Shown here one piece after another: positions 1-4,617 of a stretch of DNA of 12,960 bases. The DNA lies in NCBI GenBank assembly GCA_023459675.1, contig JAEWTC010000225.1, positions 1 to 12,960 on the forward strand. Reading direction: 5' to 3'. The position numbers were made by a program, and so were the translations under genes. Under the pieces are notes generated by a model. The model had not been told where the DNA came from. It saw only the letters and a list, made by a program, of their open reading frames with translations, and did not search any database. Within the stretch, counting starts at the first letter, position 1. Each line of letters opens with the position of its first letter. The stretch is from Bacillota bacterium (lineage in GTDB: Bacteria; Bacillota; Clostridia; Christensenellales; Aristaeellaceae).

Positions 1-146
1 TCTCCGCCGAAATTCAGATGGTGCCGCAGAATTACGTAACCCCGGACGCCGAAAACGCCGAGAAGATTCAAAAGATGCTCGATATGCTGGACGATAATGA
101 CGATGTGCAGAACGTTTGGCACAACGCGGAGTTGCCAGACGGCTGA
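1..146 (+). CDS. yebC: YebC/PmpR-family regulator, C-terminal fragment
   Basis: Only the last 47 residues are in the window (reading frame from base 3, TGA at 144-146). The tail contains MVPQNYVTPD and then DDNDDVQNVWHNAELPDG, which matches the conserved C-terminus of the YebC/PmpR family (usual ending D-DDVQNVYHN). Family members are cytoplasmic; they have been described as DNA-binding regulators, and more recently some as factors that relieve ribosome stalling. The 5' end lies outside the window, so promoter and start cannot be judged. The stop codon sits inside the left arm of the inverted repeat 135-152/246-263, so the end of the gene and the start of the repeat element overlap. Family assignment is confident; which YebC paralogue it is cannot be told. 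Confidence 0.9.
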   Translation, partial: SAEIQMVPQNYVTPDAENAEKIQKMLDMLDDNDDVQNVWHNAELPDG

Positions 147-263
147 AAAGGCATGACCTGCGGTGTCAGCTTCGGGATGGCAGTCGGCATCACTTACCAA
201 CGAGTAAGCTCAGCCTCCTGCCACCCTTGCTTCCTAGCATCTCACGCCTTTTGAGCCGTCTGG
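135..263 (+). repeat. Intergenic repeat element, copy A (129 bp)
   Basis: Bounded by an 18-bp inverted repeat: ccagacggctgaaaaggc at 135-152 and gccttttgagccgtctgg at 246-263, with one G-G mismatch (G145/G253). Inside is 179-197 (ggcagtcggcatcacttac), identical over 19 bases to the complement of 12638-12656, and a small hairpin CTTAC-6-GTAAG (193-208). Positions 213-242 match the complement of 12476-12505 at 28 of 30 bases. It is a short version of copy C, lacking C's middle part. It begins within the last codons of the yebC-like gene, so it would form the 3' UTR of that transcript. I recognise no named family; a MITE-like element or a structured RNA are both possible. Confidence 0.7.
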
Positions 264-306
264 ATGCGGCGATGAGTGTGTTGGGAACGTACAATCTGCG
301 TTGTCA

Positions 307-367
307 GCAAAAAGCGGTGAAGGCATCACTTACAGACGTGTAAGCTCAGACCTTCACCGCTTTTTGC
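307..367 (+). terminator. Probable terminator hairpin inside repeat copy B
   Basis: Perfect 17-bp stem (gcaaaaagcggtgaagg / ccttcaccgctttttgc). The right arm contains five T followed by GC, and the left arm carries the matching A run. On the plus strand this resembles a rho-independent terminator for the yebC-side transcript, although the T run is part of the stem and the loop contains the small CTTAC/GTAAG hairpin. Confidence 0.45.
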
Positions 368-522
368 CCCACTCGGTTTGATTGTCGCAGGCTTCACTCC
401 CGTTTGCCAGCTTTGTCAAACCTCCCATTGAAGCTTCGCTTTCGACTTCGTCGAAGCTGCCAAAGGCAGCGCGCTCTCCTTCAATGCCTTGTAATTCAAC
501 CCTTTTGAGTCATCTGGATGCG
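307..522 (+). repeat. Intergenic repeat element, copy B (partial or rearranged)
   Basis: Starts with a perfect 17-bp inverted repeat (307-323 and 351-367) that encloses ggcatca followed by CTTAC-6-GTAAG (329-344), the same hairpin as in copies A and C. It continues with 382-400 (ttgtcgcaggcttcactcc), identical to the complement of 12592-12610 in copy C. It ends with 501-522, which repeats 247-268 (right end of copy A plus 5 flanking bases) at 20 of 22 positions. It has no left arm of its own. The right end could pair imperfectly with the arm at 135-152, so A and B may be one element with a duplicated right end. Confidence 0.6.
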
Positions 523-537
523 CACCTTTCAATGAGG

Positions 538-832
538 TATTCTATGTTCACAGGAAAAACACAACAGGTGCTGAATTGATTCAACCATAGAATCCTTCGA
601 AAAAATCGAATTCCCATCTGAACTCTATTATTGTTGCACTTTCCGGCAGAGGTCATCCTCAGACAGGTCTTTACCAATTATTGTTTCTACGAAAATAATC
701 TGAATTAGCTTGACTAATTCGGGTGTTCTTGGCACCATAGATTCCATATTAAGCCTTAAAACTTCGTATCACACTTTGTTGTACATTTCGCAGTTATTAA
801 AAACAAGACTGATGCTCTAAGGAGGTGAGTGG
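538..832. other. AT-rich intergenic stretch unlike its surroundings
   Basis: Visibly richer in A and T than every other part of the window, with different base use from both flanks, which suggests separate ancestry or decayed DNA. It contains an 8-bp inverted repeat (attctatg near 538-545, catagaat at 586-593), a 7-bp hairpin gaattag-cttga-ctaattc near 701-720, and the near-repeat ccatagaatcc / ccatagattcc. The only coding signal I find is a short minus-strand ORF (628-747). Confidence 0.5.
628..747 (-). pseudogene. Small 39-codon ORF, probable gene relic
   Basis: Reads MESMVPRTPELVKLIQ, IIFVETIIGK, then DLSEDDLCRKVQQ and TAA (628-630). The composition (mixed charged and hydrophobic, helix-like) looks like real protein rather than antisense noise. 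In the same frame, 13 codons upstream, ATG at 784-786 gives MYNKV, then TGA, then YEVLRLN leading into MESM. This is as expected if a longer protein start had been interrupted by a stop codon. There is only a weak AAGG ahead of the internal ATG at 747. After the TAA a second stop follows at once. I do not recognise the family. It could be a functional 39-aa peptide from the internal ATG or a decayed remnant; I favour a remnant. Confidence 0.35.
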
Positions 833-1021
833 ATGCGTATAACCTCCAATGAACTATGCTCGTTTTTGCTAACAGCATTTTTGATTCAAAGAAATCATTC
901 GGTTGCGAAGCAACCGCACCACCATTTTTCATTCCTCACTCCTCATTCCTCATTAACCTGTCACGTGAGCCCTTCCTCCATCAGCCTGCCGACCTCTTTC
1001 AGCGCTTCGGCGTGGAAGTAG
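833..1021 (+). CDS. Possible small ORF behind an ideal ribosome binding site
   Basis: aaggaggtgagtgg immediately precedes ATG 833, a near-perfect anti-16S match with 7-nt spacing from GGAGG. The first residues MRITSNELCSFLLTAFLIQ are a plausible hydrophobic N-terminus of a small membrane peptide. After about residue 20 the reading is unconvincing (HHHF, PHSS) and it runs antisense into the gene at 961-1404. The start signal may therefore belong to a truncated or frameshifted gene whose body is lost. GGAGGT (821-826) can pair with ACCTCC (842-847) across the start codon, which could hide the site. No function can be assigned. Confidence 0.2.
   Translation: MRITSNELCSFLLTAFLIQRNHSVAKQPHHHFSFLTPHSSLTCHVSPSSISLPTSFSASAWK
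899..915 (-). terminator. Hairpin downstream of the leftward operon
   Basis: cggttgc-gaa-gcaaccg near 899-916 forms a compact 7-bp stem with a 3-base loop. On the minus strand it lies about 45 bases beyond the stop of the 961-1404 gene and is followed by an interrupted T-rich stretch (atttcttt), so it is at best a weak terminator. Confidence 0.3.
931..954. repeat. Short tandem repeat, 7-bp unit
   Basis: Three slightly varied 7-bp units (attcctc, actcctc, attcctc) followed by att, between the leftward operon and the hairpin at about 899-916. A simple low-complexity tract with no evident coding role. Confidence 0.6.
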
Positions 1022-1404
1022 AACACCTGGCGGCGCTCGTAGTGCATGGCGTGTTCGACCTTGAACCACTCCAGGCCGTTGATGTAGCGCAGGGTGAGCA
1101 CGAGGCGGAAGCGTTCGTCCGATAATTGCTCGATCAGCGCCAGGCGCACCGCGAGGGACTCCGAAATGTGATCGAGCAGCTGCCGCAGGCGGTTTTGCGC
1201 CTCGATGAAGTCCAGGGAGCGTTCTTCAAAGCTGCCGTGGCCGGCCAGGCGGATGTGCGCCTGGGATAGGTGGCCGGTGGCGCGGGTGGTGGCGGCGCGA
1301 AGCGTGTCCAGCTCGTCGAGGAGGGCGTCGCGGCGGCAGCACAGATCGCGGTAATCCGAAAGCCAGTGTTTCGCGGCCTGCGACCGCTCCTGTTCGGGCT
1401 GCAT
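961..1404 (-). CDS. Phage-type sigma-70 region 4-like regulator (ArpU/DUF1492-like)
   Basis: 147 aa. Residues about 20-95 are charged and helical, probably a coiled coil. Residues 97-140 (ERFRLVLTLRYINGLEW, then HYERRQVFYFHAEALKEV) have the layout of sigma-70 region 4 as seen in phage late-gene regulators of the ArpU/RinA/DUF1492 kind: L-LRYI-G, a short turn, then a recognition helix starting YERRQV. Such proteins bind DNA and often switch on phage late or packaging genes. The start overlaps the stop of the preceding 62-aa gene by one base (TGATG), so the two are translationally coupled and share the consensus promoter at 1653-1681. No phage structural or packaging genes are nearby, so the target is unknown; this is probably a prophage remnant or a domesticated module. 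Confidence 0.65.
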   Translation of the reverse strand: MQPEQERSQAAKHWLSDYRDLCCRRDALLDELDTLRAATTRATGHLSQAHIRLAGHGSFEERSLDFIEAQNRLRQLLDHISESLAVRLALIEQLSDERFRLVLTLRYINGLEWFKVEHAMHYERRQVFYFHAEALKEVGRLMEEGLT

Positions 1405-1592
1405 CAGGTTTCTCCTTTGGCGGGGTCGGTTCTGTGCAGGATATCCGCGGCGATCTGCAAACCGTCGCGGATGCCCAGGGCGTATACGGCGGCGAGCGAT
1501 TGCCTGTCCGGCGGCAGCGCGCGGGCCATGCGCAGGGCCTTGCGCCGCGCCTTGCGGGCTTGCCTGGAGCGAATTCGCGTGTTTACGTTCAT
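1404..1592 (-). CDS. Small basic protein, first gene of leftward operon
   Basis: 62 aa beginning MNVNTRIRSRQARKARRKAL, so the N-terminal third is very rich in Arg and Lys. The rest (PPDRQSLAAVYALGIRDGLQ and onward) is predicted helical. The start is fixed by AAAGGAGG five bases upstream of ATG at 1592; the same frame stays open further upstream to 1841 but without a ribosome site and across the promoter. TGA overlaps the ATG of the next gene. The basic N-terminus suggests nucleic-acid binding, but I recognise no family. Its position opposite the XRE repressor is where phages keep an early lytic gene (Cro/excisionase type), and expression is probably held down by that repressor. Confidence 0.6.
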   Translation of the reverse strand: MNVNTRIRSRQARKARRKALRMARALPPDRQSLAAVYALGIRDGLQIAADILHRTDPAKGET

Positions 1593-1643
1593 ACGGCCTC
1601 CTTTGTGTGTACCATCAGTCCATATATGGGCCGGTGGTGTGTT

Positions 1644-1732
1644 TGTGTACACATTATAGCGAATGAGATTGTGTATGTCAACACAATTATGCAATGAATT
1701 TGTGTAGACCTCCACATTTGTTTGTGTTACAA
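1644..1732. promoter_or_regulatory. Cluster of repressor operator-like sites
   Basis: Four inverted repeats share the half-site TTGTGT/ACACAA. They are TGTGTACACA (1644-1653); ATTGTGT-6-ACACAAT (1668-1687); TGTG-8-CACA (1701-1716); TTGT-3-ACAA (1722-1732). The first two cover the -10 and -35 of the leftward promoter; the last two cover the -35 and -10 of the rightward promoter. This arrangement is expected for a repressor controlling its own gene and a divergent operon. That the adjacent XRE protein is the ligand is inference. Confidence 0.6.
1653..1681 (-). promoter_or_regulatory. Leftward promoter, perfect consensus
   Basis: On the minus strand TTGACA (complement of 1676-1681), 17-bp spacer, TATAAT (complement of 1653-1658). 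It directs the 62-aa and sigma-like genes with a leader of roughly 55 bases. Both boxes are overlapped by inverted repeats (1668-1687 and 1644-1653), fitting a strong promoter that is normally repressed. Confidence 0.85.
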
Positions 1733-1733
1733 T
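1705..1733 (+). promoter_or_regulatory. Probable rightward promoter for the XRE gene
   Basis: TAGACC (1705-1710; four of six matches to TTGACA), 17-bp spacer, TACAAT (1728-1733). Transcription would start near 1740, downstream of the ATG at 1732. That argues that the gene is translated from TTG 1756. Confidence 0.5.
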
Positions 1734-1755
1734 GAGAAAAACGGAGGTGGAAGGG

Positions 1756-2118
1756 TTGCAGGAAAGGCTGAAAACAATCCGCAAAACCATGAAGCTGACC
1801 CAACAGCAATTTGCGCGGAAGATCGGCGTATCCCGCGACATTGTGGCTTCTTGGGAAATCGGCCGCGTGCAGCCTTCGGAAGCGATGCTGCGGCTGATCA
1901 GCAGGGAGTGCGCCGTCGGTTACGAATGGCTGAAATACGGGGCCGGGGAAATGGATGCGTGCCGGGAAGCGACGGAAGCGGAAAAACTGGCGAAAATCCT
2001 GGAAGGGGACAACGCCTTTATGAAGGCGTTTCTGCAGGGCCTTGCCGAGCTTCCCAAGGAAGCGTGGGAGGCGATGGAGGCTTTCATGCGCGGCCTGCAG
2101 CACGAGCATAACCCCTGA
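1756..2118 (+). CDS. XRE-family repressor (phage CI/Cro-like)
   Basis: 120 aa from TTG 1756. Residues about 3-58 are a helix-turn-helix of the XRE type: LKTIRKTMKLTQQQFARKIG, then SRDIVASWEIGRVQPS with the recognition helix, then YEWLKYGAGEM, a common feature of phage repressors. The C-terminal half is a short acidic helical tail with no S24 peptidase domain, so it cannot self-cleave like LexA or lambda CI. Start choice: GGAGG lies 8 bases before TTG 1756, whereas the in-frame ATG at 1732 has no ribosome site and overlaps the -10 box. It probably represses the leftward operon and itself through the sites at 1644-1732. Transcription ends at the hairpin at 2157-2184. Confidence 0.75.
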   Translation: MQERLKTIRKTMKLTQQQFARKIGVSRDIVASWEIGRVQPSEAMLRLISRECAVGYEWLKYGAGEMDACREATEAEKLAKILEGDNAFMKAFLQGLAELPKEAWEAMEAFMRGLQHEHNP

Positions 2119-2156
2119 CGGGCTGCCGCCCGCGCAGGACCGGACCATGGCACACC

Positions 2157-2184
2157 GCCCGCGATTCCCGCGCGGGCTTTATTT
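2157..2184 (+). terminator. Terminator after the XRE repressor gene
   Basis: GCCCGCG (2157-2163), 7-base loop, CGCGGGC (2171-2177), then TTTATTT. Lies 39 bases beyond the repressor stop codon. On the minus strand it is not followed by T, so a leftward transcript could pass through. Confidence 0.7.
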
Positions 2185-2300
2185 GCATACGGATCCGGGC
2201 GGGCGCCGCGCCCGGCGTACTGCCGGATCACCTGGCGCCTCCGGGGGTCGGTGCGCCGCGGCGGCGGGTTTCGGCGGGCGGAAAGGGAGAGTGCCCGTTC

Positions 2301-2329
2301 ATAATAGCGAACATATGTTCGCTTGTCAA
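2301..2329 (-). promoter_or_regulatory. SOS promoter: LexA box inside a consensus leftward promoter
   Basis: agcgaacatatgttcgct (2306-2323) is an 18-bp perfect palindrome containing CGAAC-4-GTTCG (2308-2321), the LexA/DinR box of Bacillota. On the minus strand it occupies the 17-bp spacer between TTGACA (complement of 2324-2329) and TATTAT (complement of 2301-2306). Transcription would run left toward the 3' end of the XRE repressor. No comparable promoter is seen on the plus strand. Confidence 0.75.
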
Positions 2330-2655
2330 TGCCTGCGGGCAAATTTTCCGGCCTTTGTGTCTGTTCGCTGCGCTCCCCGGAGGCGCGCAAGCCGCGGCGC
2401 GGCTGTATTTTAGAATGCGAACCGGGGGAAGCCCGCCCCTGCGTGGTGGAAGGAGCGGTGAAACGGAGACGTGGGCGCAAAACGATTACCAGGGTACGGG
2501 TGCTGCGGGATATGGCGGAGAAAGACAAACGCCATAAAAGCCCAATACAAACGATTGCAGAATCCGAAACATCGGGAGATGGCGGTAAACGAAGTTTGCC
2601 GTAAGCGGGGAACATGTCGCAAAACGACTTTCGAGAAACGGCGGAAACGTCAATA
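2330..2655. other. Stretch without a convincing gene
   Basis: Lies between the SOS promoter and the terminator at 2656-2683. Plus-strand frames are open but lack good starts. The best candidate is GTG 2458 to TAA 2604 (48 aa, beginning VKRRRGRKTITRVRVLRDMA, strongly basic), but AGGAG sits only two bases from the GTG. I would not annotate a protein here without expression or conservation data. Confidence 0.4.
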
Positions 2656-2683
2656 AAAAGGAAGCGCATAGGCGCTTCCTTTT
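2656..2683. terminator. Strong bidirectional terminator
   Basis: AAAAGGAAGCGC-ATAG-GCGCTTCCTTTT, a perfect 12-bp stem with a 4-base loop and T runs on both strands. It ends the leftward XRE-repeat gene about 60 bases after its stop, and would also end any rightward transcript from 2330-2655. Confidence 0.85.
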
Positions 2684-2743
2684 CCCGCAGGCCGTCTGTT
2701 GCGGCTGTCCCCCGCAATAGTTACGGCATTTGTTCGTTTTCGT

Positions 2744-3517
2744 TTACGAGGGCTTGTATTTGTTCTGAAAAAAACCGTCCAGCAGGGTCTGATCCAGAAA
2801 CGGAAGCAGGGGAAGGATTTTCGAAAAGCCGTACTTCTCCACGCAGGCGGCCGCTGCCTCGGTCAGCTTCTCCTTTTTCAGAAAGGGGGCGAGCATTACC
2901 AGCTCGTGAACGCCGCCCTTCTGGAGCGCGACGTCGGCCAGACGGGCGACGGCTTTCTTGCCCAGAAACGGCACAGCTGGCATGATCAGCTTCATATCCA
3001 GCCCGTCTTCCAGCGCAAGGGAGAGGCATTCCTCCACGGCGGCTTTGCTGAGGAAGGGCAAAAGCCCCGTCAAGCCCTGAAAGCTTTTCTCGCGCCGCAT
3101 GCTCCGCACGGCTAGCGCGTCCAGCGTGCTTTCGCTCAAAAACGGCGCGGCCATGATGAGCTCCTTCATGGATACGTCCTGTACGCTTTCCCATAGCTTT
3201 TCGGCCTGATTGGGCTTCACCAGCGGGGCGACGTCCAGAAACGCTTCGGCTGACAGCGGCGTTTCCACGGGTTCGTCGTGGATGAGCTTGTTCACCACCG
3301 CGGCGGCTGGTTCGTTGCCCAGCAGCTCGTCGATGGTGACGCCCAGAATTTCGGCAAGCTCGCCAAGCTTTCCGATATCGGGCATGGTTTGCCCGCGCTC
3401 CCAGTTGCTGACGGCCTGAAAGCTGATGTTCAGGCGGTCCGCGAGTTCCATCTGGGTCATATTGCGCGCCTTGCGCAGGGATGTGATGGTTCTGCTGACG
3501 TGCTGCATGTCAAACAT
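2744..3517 (-). CDS. XRE regulator with six ~28-residue PFL repeats
   Basis: 257 aa. Residues about 8-62 form a standard XRE helix-turn-helix (MTQMELADRLNISFQAVSNW, then ERGQTMPD). From residue 97 to the end come six repeats, each opening with a (A/L/V)P(F/L)(L/V) motif: residues 97, 124, 153, 182, 210 and 238. The motif is followed by helix-rich sequence, so each unit looks like a two-helix, HEAT- or TPR-like hairpin. The XRE part should bind DNA; the repeat array is probably a protein- or ligand-binding platform. The start is supported by GGAGGGG seven bases upstream of ATG 3517. It lies 13 bases after the possible 55-aa gene and ends at the terminator at 2656-2683. Target genes are unknown. 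Confidence 0.75.
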   Translation of the reverse strand: MFDMQHVSRTITSLRKARNMTQMELADRLNISFQAVSNWERGQTMPDIGKLGELAEILGVTIDELLGNEPAAAVVNKLIHDEPVETPLSAEAFLDVAPLVKPNQAEKLWESVQDVSMKELIMAAPFLSESTLDALAVRSMRREKSFQGLTGLLPFLSKAAVEECLSLALEDGLDMKLIMPAVPFLGKKAVARLADVALQKGGVHELVMLAPFLKKEKLTEAAAACVEKYGFSKILPLLPFLDQTLLDGFFQNKYKPS

Positions 3518-3530
3518 GGATGTTCCCCTC

Positions 3531-3698
3531 CTACTTCATTGACCGTGTGTCTGTCCAGAATGCCTGGGCCTGCCGGAGGCTTGTTTCGTCCCATGCGTTC
3601 AAGGCGCGGGCCGAACGCCATGCCTGGCTGGCGCGCTTCCCCGCCCATGCCGTGCGCCTTGCGCCAAGCCTTGCAAACCACTGCCGGATCCGGCGCAT
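3531..3698 (-). CDS. Possible small Trp/Arg-rich protein upstream of XRE gene
   Basis: 55 aa starting MRRIRQWFARLGARRTAW and ending in TAG 13 bases before the XRE start, so it would share its transcript. AAGGGGG lies about 7 bases ahead of ATG 3698, a moderate ribosome site. The protein is basic, with five Trp; three of them (residues 18, 27, 36) recur every nine residues, each preceded by Ala, and might line one side of a helix. The frame stays open upstream to 3821 without a better start. I recognise no family; it may be a real small protein or a chance ORF in GC-rich leader DNA. Confidence 0.35.
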   Translation of the reverse strand: MRRIRQWFARLGARRTAWAGKRASQAWRSARALNAWDETSLRQAQAFWTDTRSMK

Positions 3699-3837
3699 AT
3701 CGCCGCCCCCCTTCCGCGGGGATGGCGTGCCTCCCCAGCACGAACAGCATAAAACGGAGGCGGGCAGGCGTACAGCAAGCAGCCGTTGAGTTGGCGCATT
3801 TTTACGGCGGAAACGGCGCAAACGCTTGCAGCGTAAG

Positions 3838-3860
3838 AAAAACCCCGCGGGCTCCCGCGG
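3838..3860 (-). terminator. Terminator after the leftward acetyltransferase gene
   Basis: On the minus strand CCGCGGG-AG-CCCGCGG (complement of 3845-3860) followed by GG and five T (3838-3842). Located 66 bases beyond the stop of the 3926-4492 gene. Confidence 0.65.
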
Positions 3861-3925
3861 CGATGCCGCCGGAACCCGGGGGTTATCTCAAGCGGCGGTT
3901 GAATCGGGGGGAATGGGGAAAGCCG

Positions 3926-4492
3926 TCACAGGTTCAAATCGGAGCGGAGCAGGCTGTACAGGGTTAAATCCACCACGCCGCGCCCCGCCCACAGATAACC
4001 CTGGCGGATGGTGCCCTCCCGTGTGAAGCCGTTGTTTTGCAGCACGCCGTGGGAGCGCGTGTTTTCCGGCATCACGAACGCCTGTACGCGGTTGACGCCG
4101 ATTTCGGTAAACAGGTAGTTCGTCATCAGCCGCACGGCTCCGGTGGCGATGCCCCGCCCCCAGTAGGCCTCGTGGATGCGGTAGCCGATGGTCACCATGC
4201 GCGCCACGAGCTCGTAGTCGAACATCTCCGCTATGCCCACGATCCGGCTGGGATCGTTTGCCAGGCAGATGCCCAGCGTCAGTGTTTTTTTCTTGCCGAA
4301 ATCGCGCTCGAAGTGGCCGATGATGTTTTCCACGGCCTCGCGCGTTTTGCGCGCGCTTCCGGGCGTATAGCGGAACAGGTTCTCGTTCATGTAGATTTCG
4401 GCCATGCCGTCCAGATCGGTTTTCTCAATCTTGCGGAGGATGAGCGTATCCGATTGGAGATACGGGTAGGAAGCGAACAGATCTTTGGCCAT
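3926..4492 (-). CDS. GNAT acetyltransferase, RimJ/RimL type
   Basis: 188 aa. N-terminal LQSDTLILRKIEKTDLDGMA is the typical beta1-alpha1 opening of the Acetyltransf_3 group. Acetyl-CoA binding motif A is IGYRIHEAYWGRGIATGA, with the R-G-x-A-T-G-A loop near residues 113-119. MPENTRSHGVLQNNGF (about 141-156) is the usual motif B with the Asn that follows the beta-bulge. Members transfer acetyl from acetyl-CoA to protein N-termini, amino acids or small amines; the substrate cannot be inferred. Start: ATG 4492 has AGGAG seven bases upstream; the TTG six codons earlier has no ribosome site. The gene follows the giant surface-protein gene on the same strand after about 125 bases that contain a hairpin but no clear promoter. 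Confidence 0.85.
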   Translation of the reverse strand: MAKDLFASYPYLQSDTLILRKIEKTDLDGMAEIYMNENLFRYTPGSARKTREAVENIIGHFERDFGKKKTLTLGICLANDPSRIVGIAEMFDYELVARMVTIGYRIHEAYWGRGIATGAVRLMTNYLFTEIGVNRVQAFVMPENTRSHGVLQNNGFTREGTIRQGYLWAGRGVVDLTLYSLLRSDLNL

Positions 4493-4542
4493 GGGAGGGC
4501 TCCTGTTCAAGTGAATTTGGGAGGCGGTTGTCCCCGGACTTG

Positions 4543-4571
4543 GCTTTGGCCGCGCGAGGCGCGGCCAAAGC
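4543..4571. terminator. Perfect GC-rich hairpin between surface-protein and GNAT genes
   Basis: GCTTTGGCCGCGC-GAG-GCGCGGCCAAAGC, a 13-bp perfect stem with a 3-base loop. It lies 47 bases downstream of the surface-protein stop. No T run follows on the minus strand, so it may be a weak terminator or a processing or stability element rather than a clean stop. Confidence 0.45.
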
Positions 4572-4617
4572 GGAGAATAACTGCGGGGGAACTGCTTTTC
4601 GTTATGGGGATGGCGGT

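Noticed and set aside
116..579. Plus-strand frames over repeats A and B (75 and 65 codons)
   Set aside because: They cross hairpins and repeat blocks, lack ribosome sites and have no protein-like composition; similar translations are expected wherever the repeat occurs.
1920..2231. 103-codon frame from GTG 2231 downstream of the SOS promoter
   Set aside because: The ribosome site is good, but most of the frame is antisense to the XRE gene and the composition (Ala/Arg/Ser/Pro) fits a shadow; kept only as an alternative in the SOS finding.
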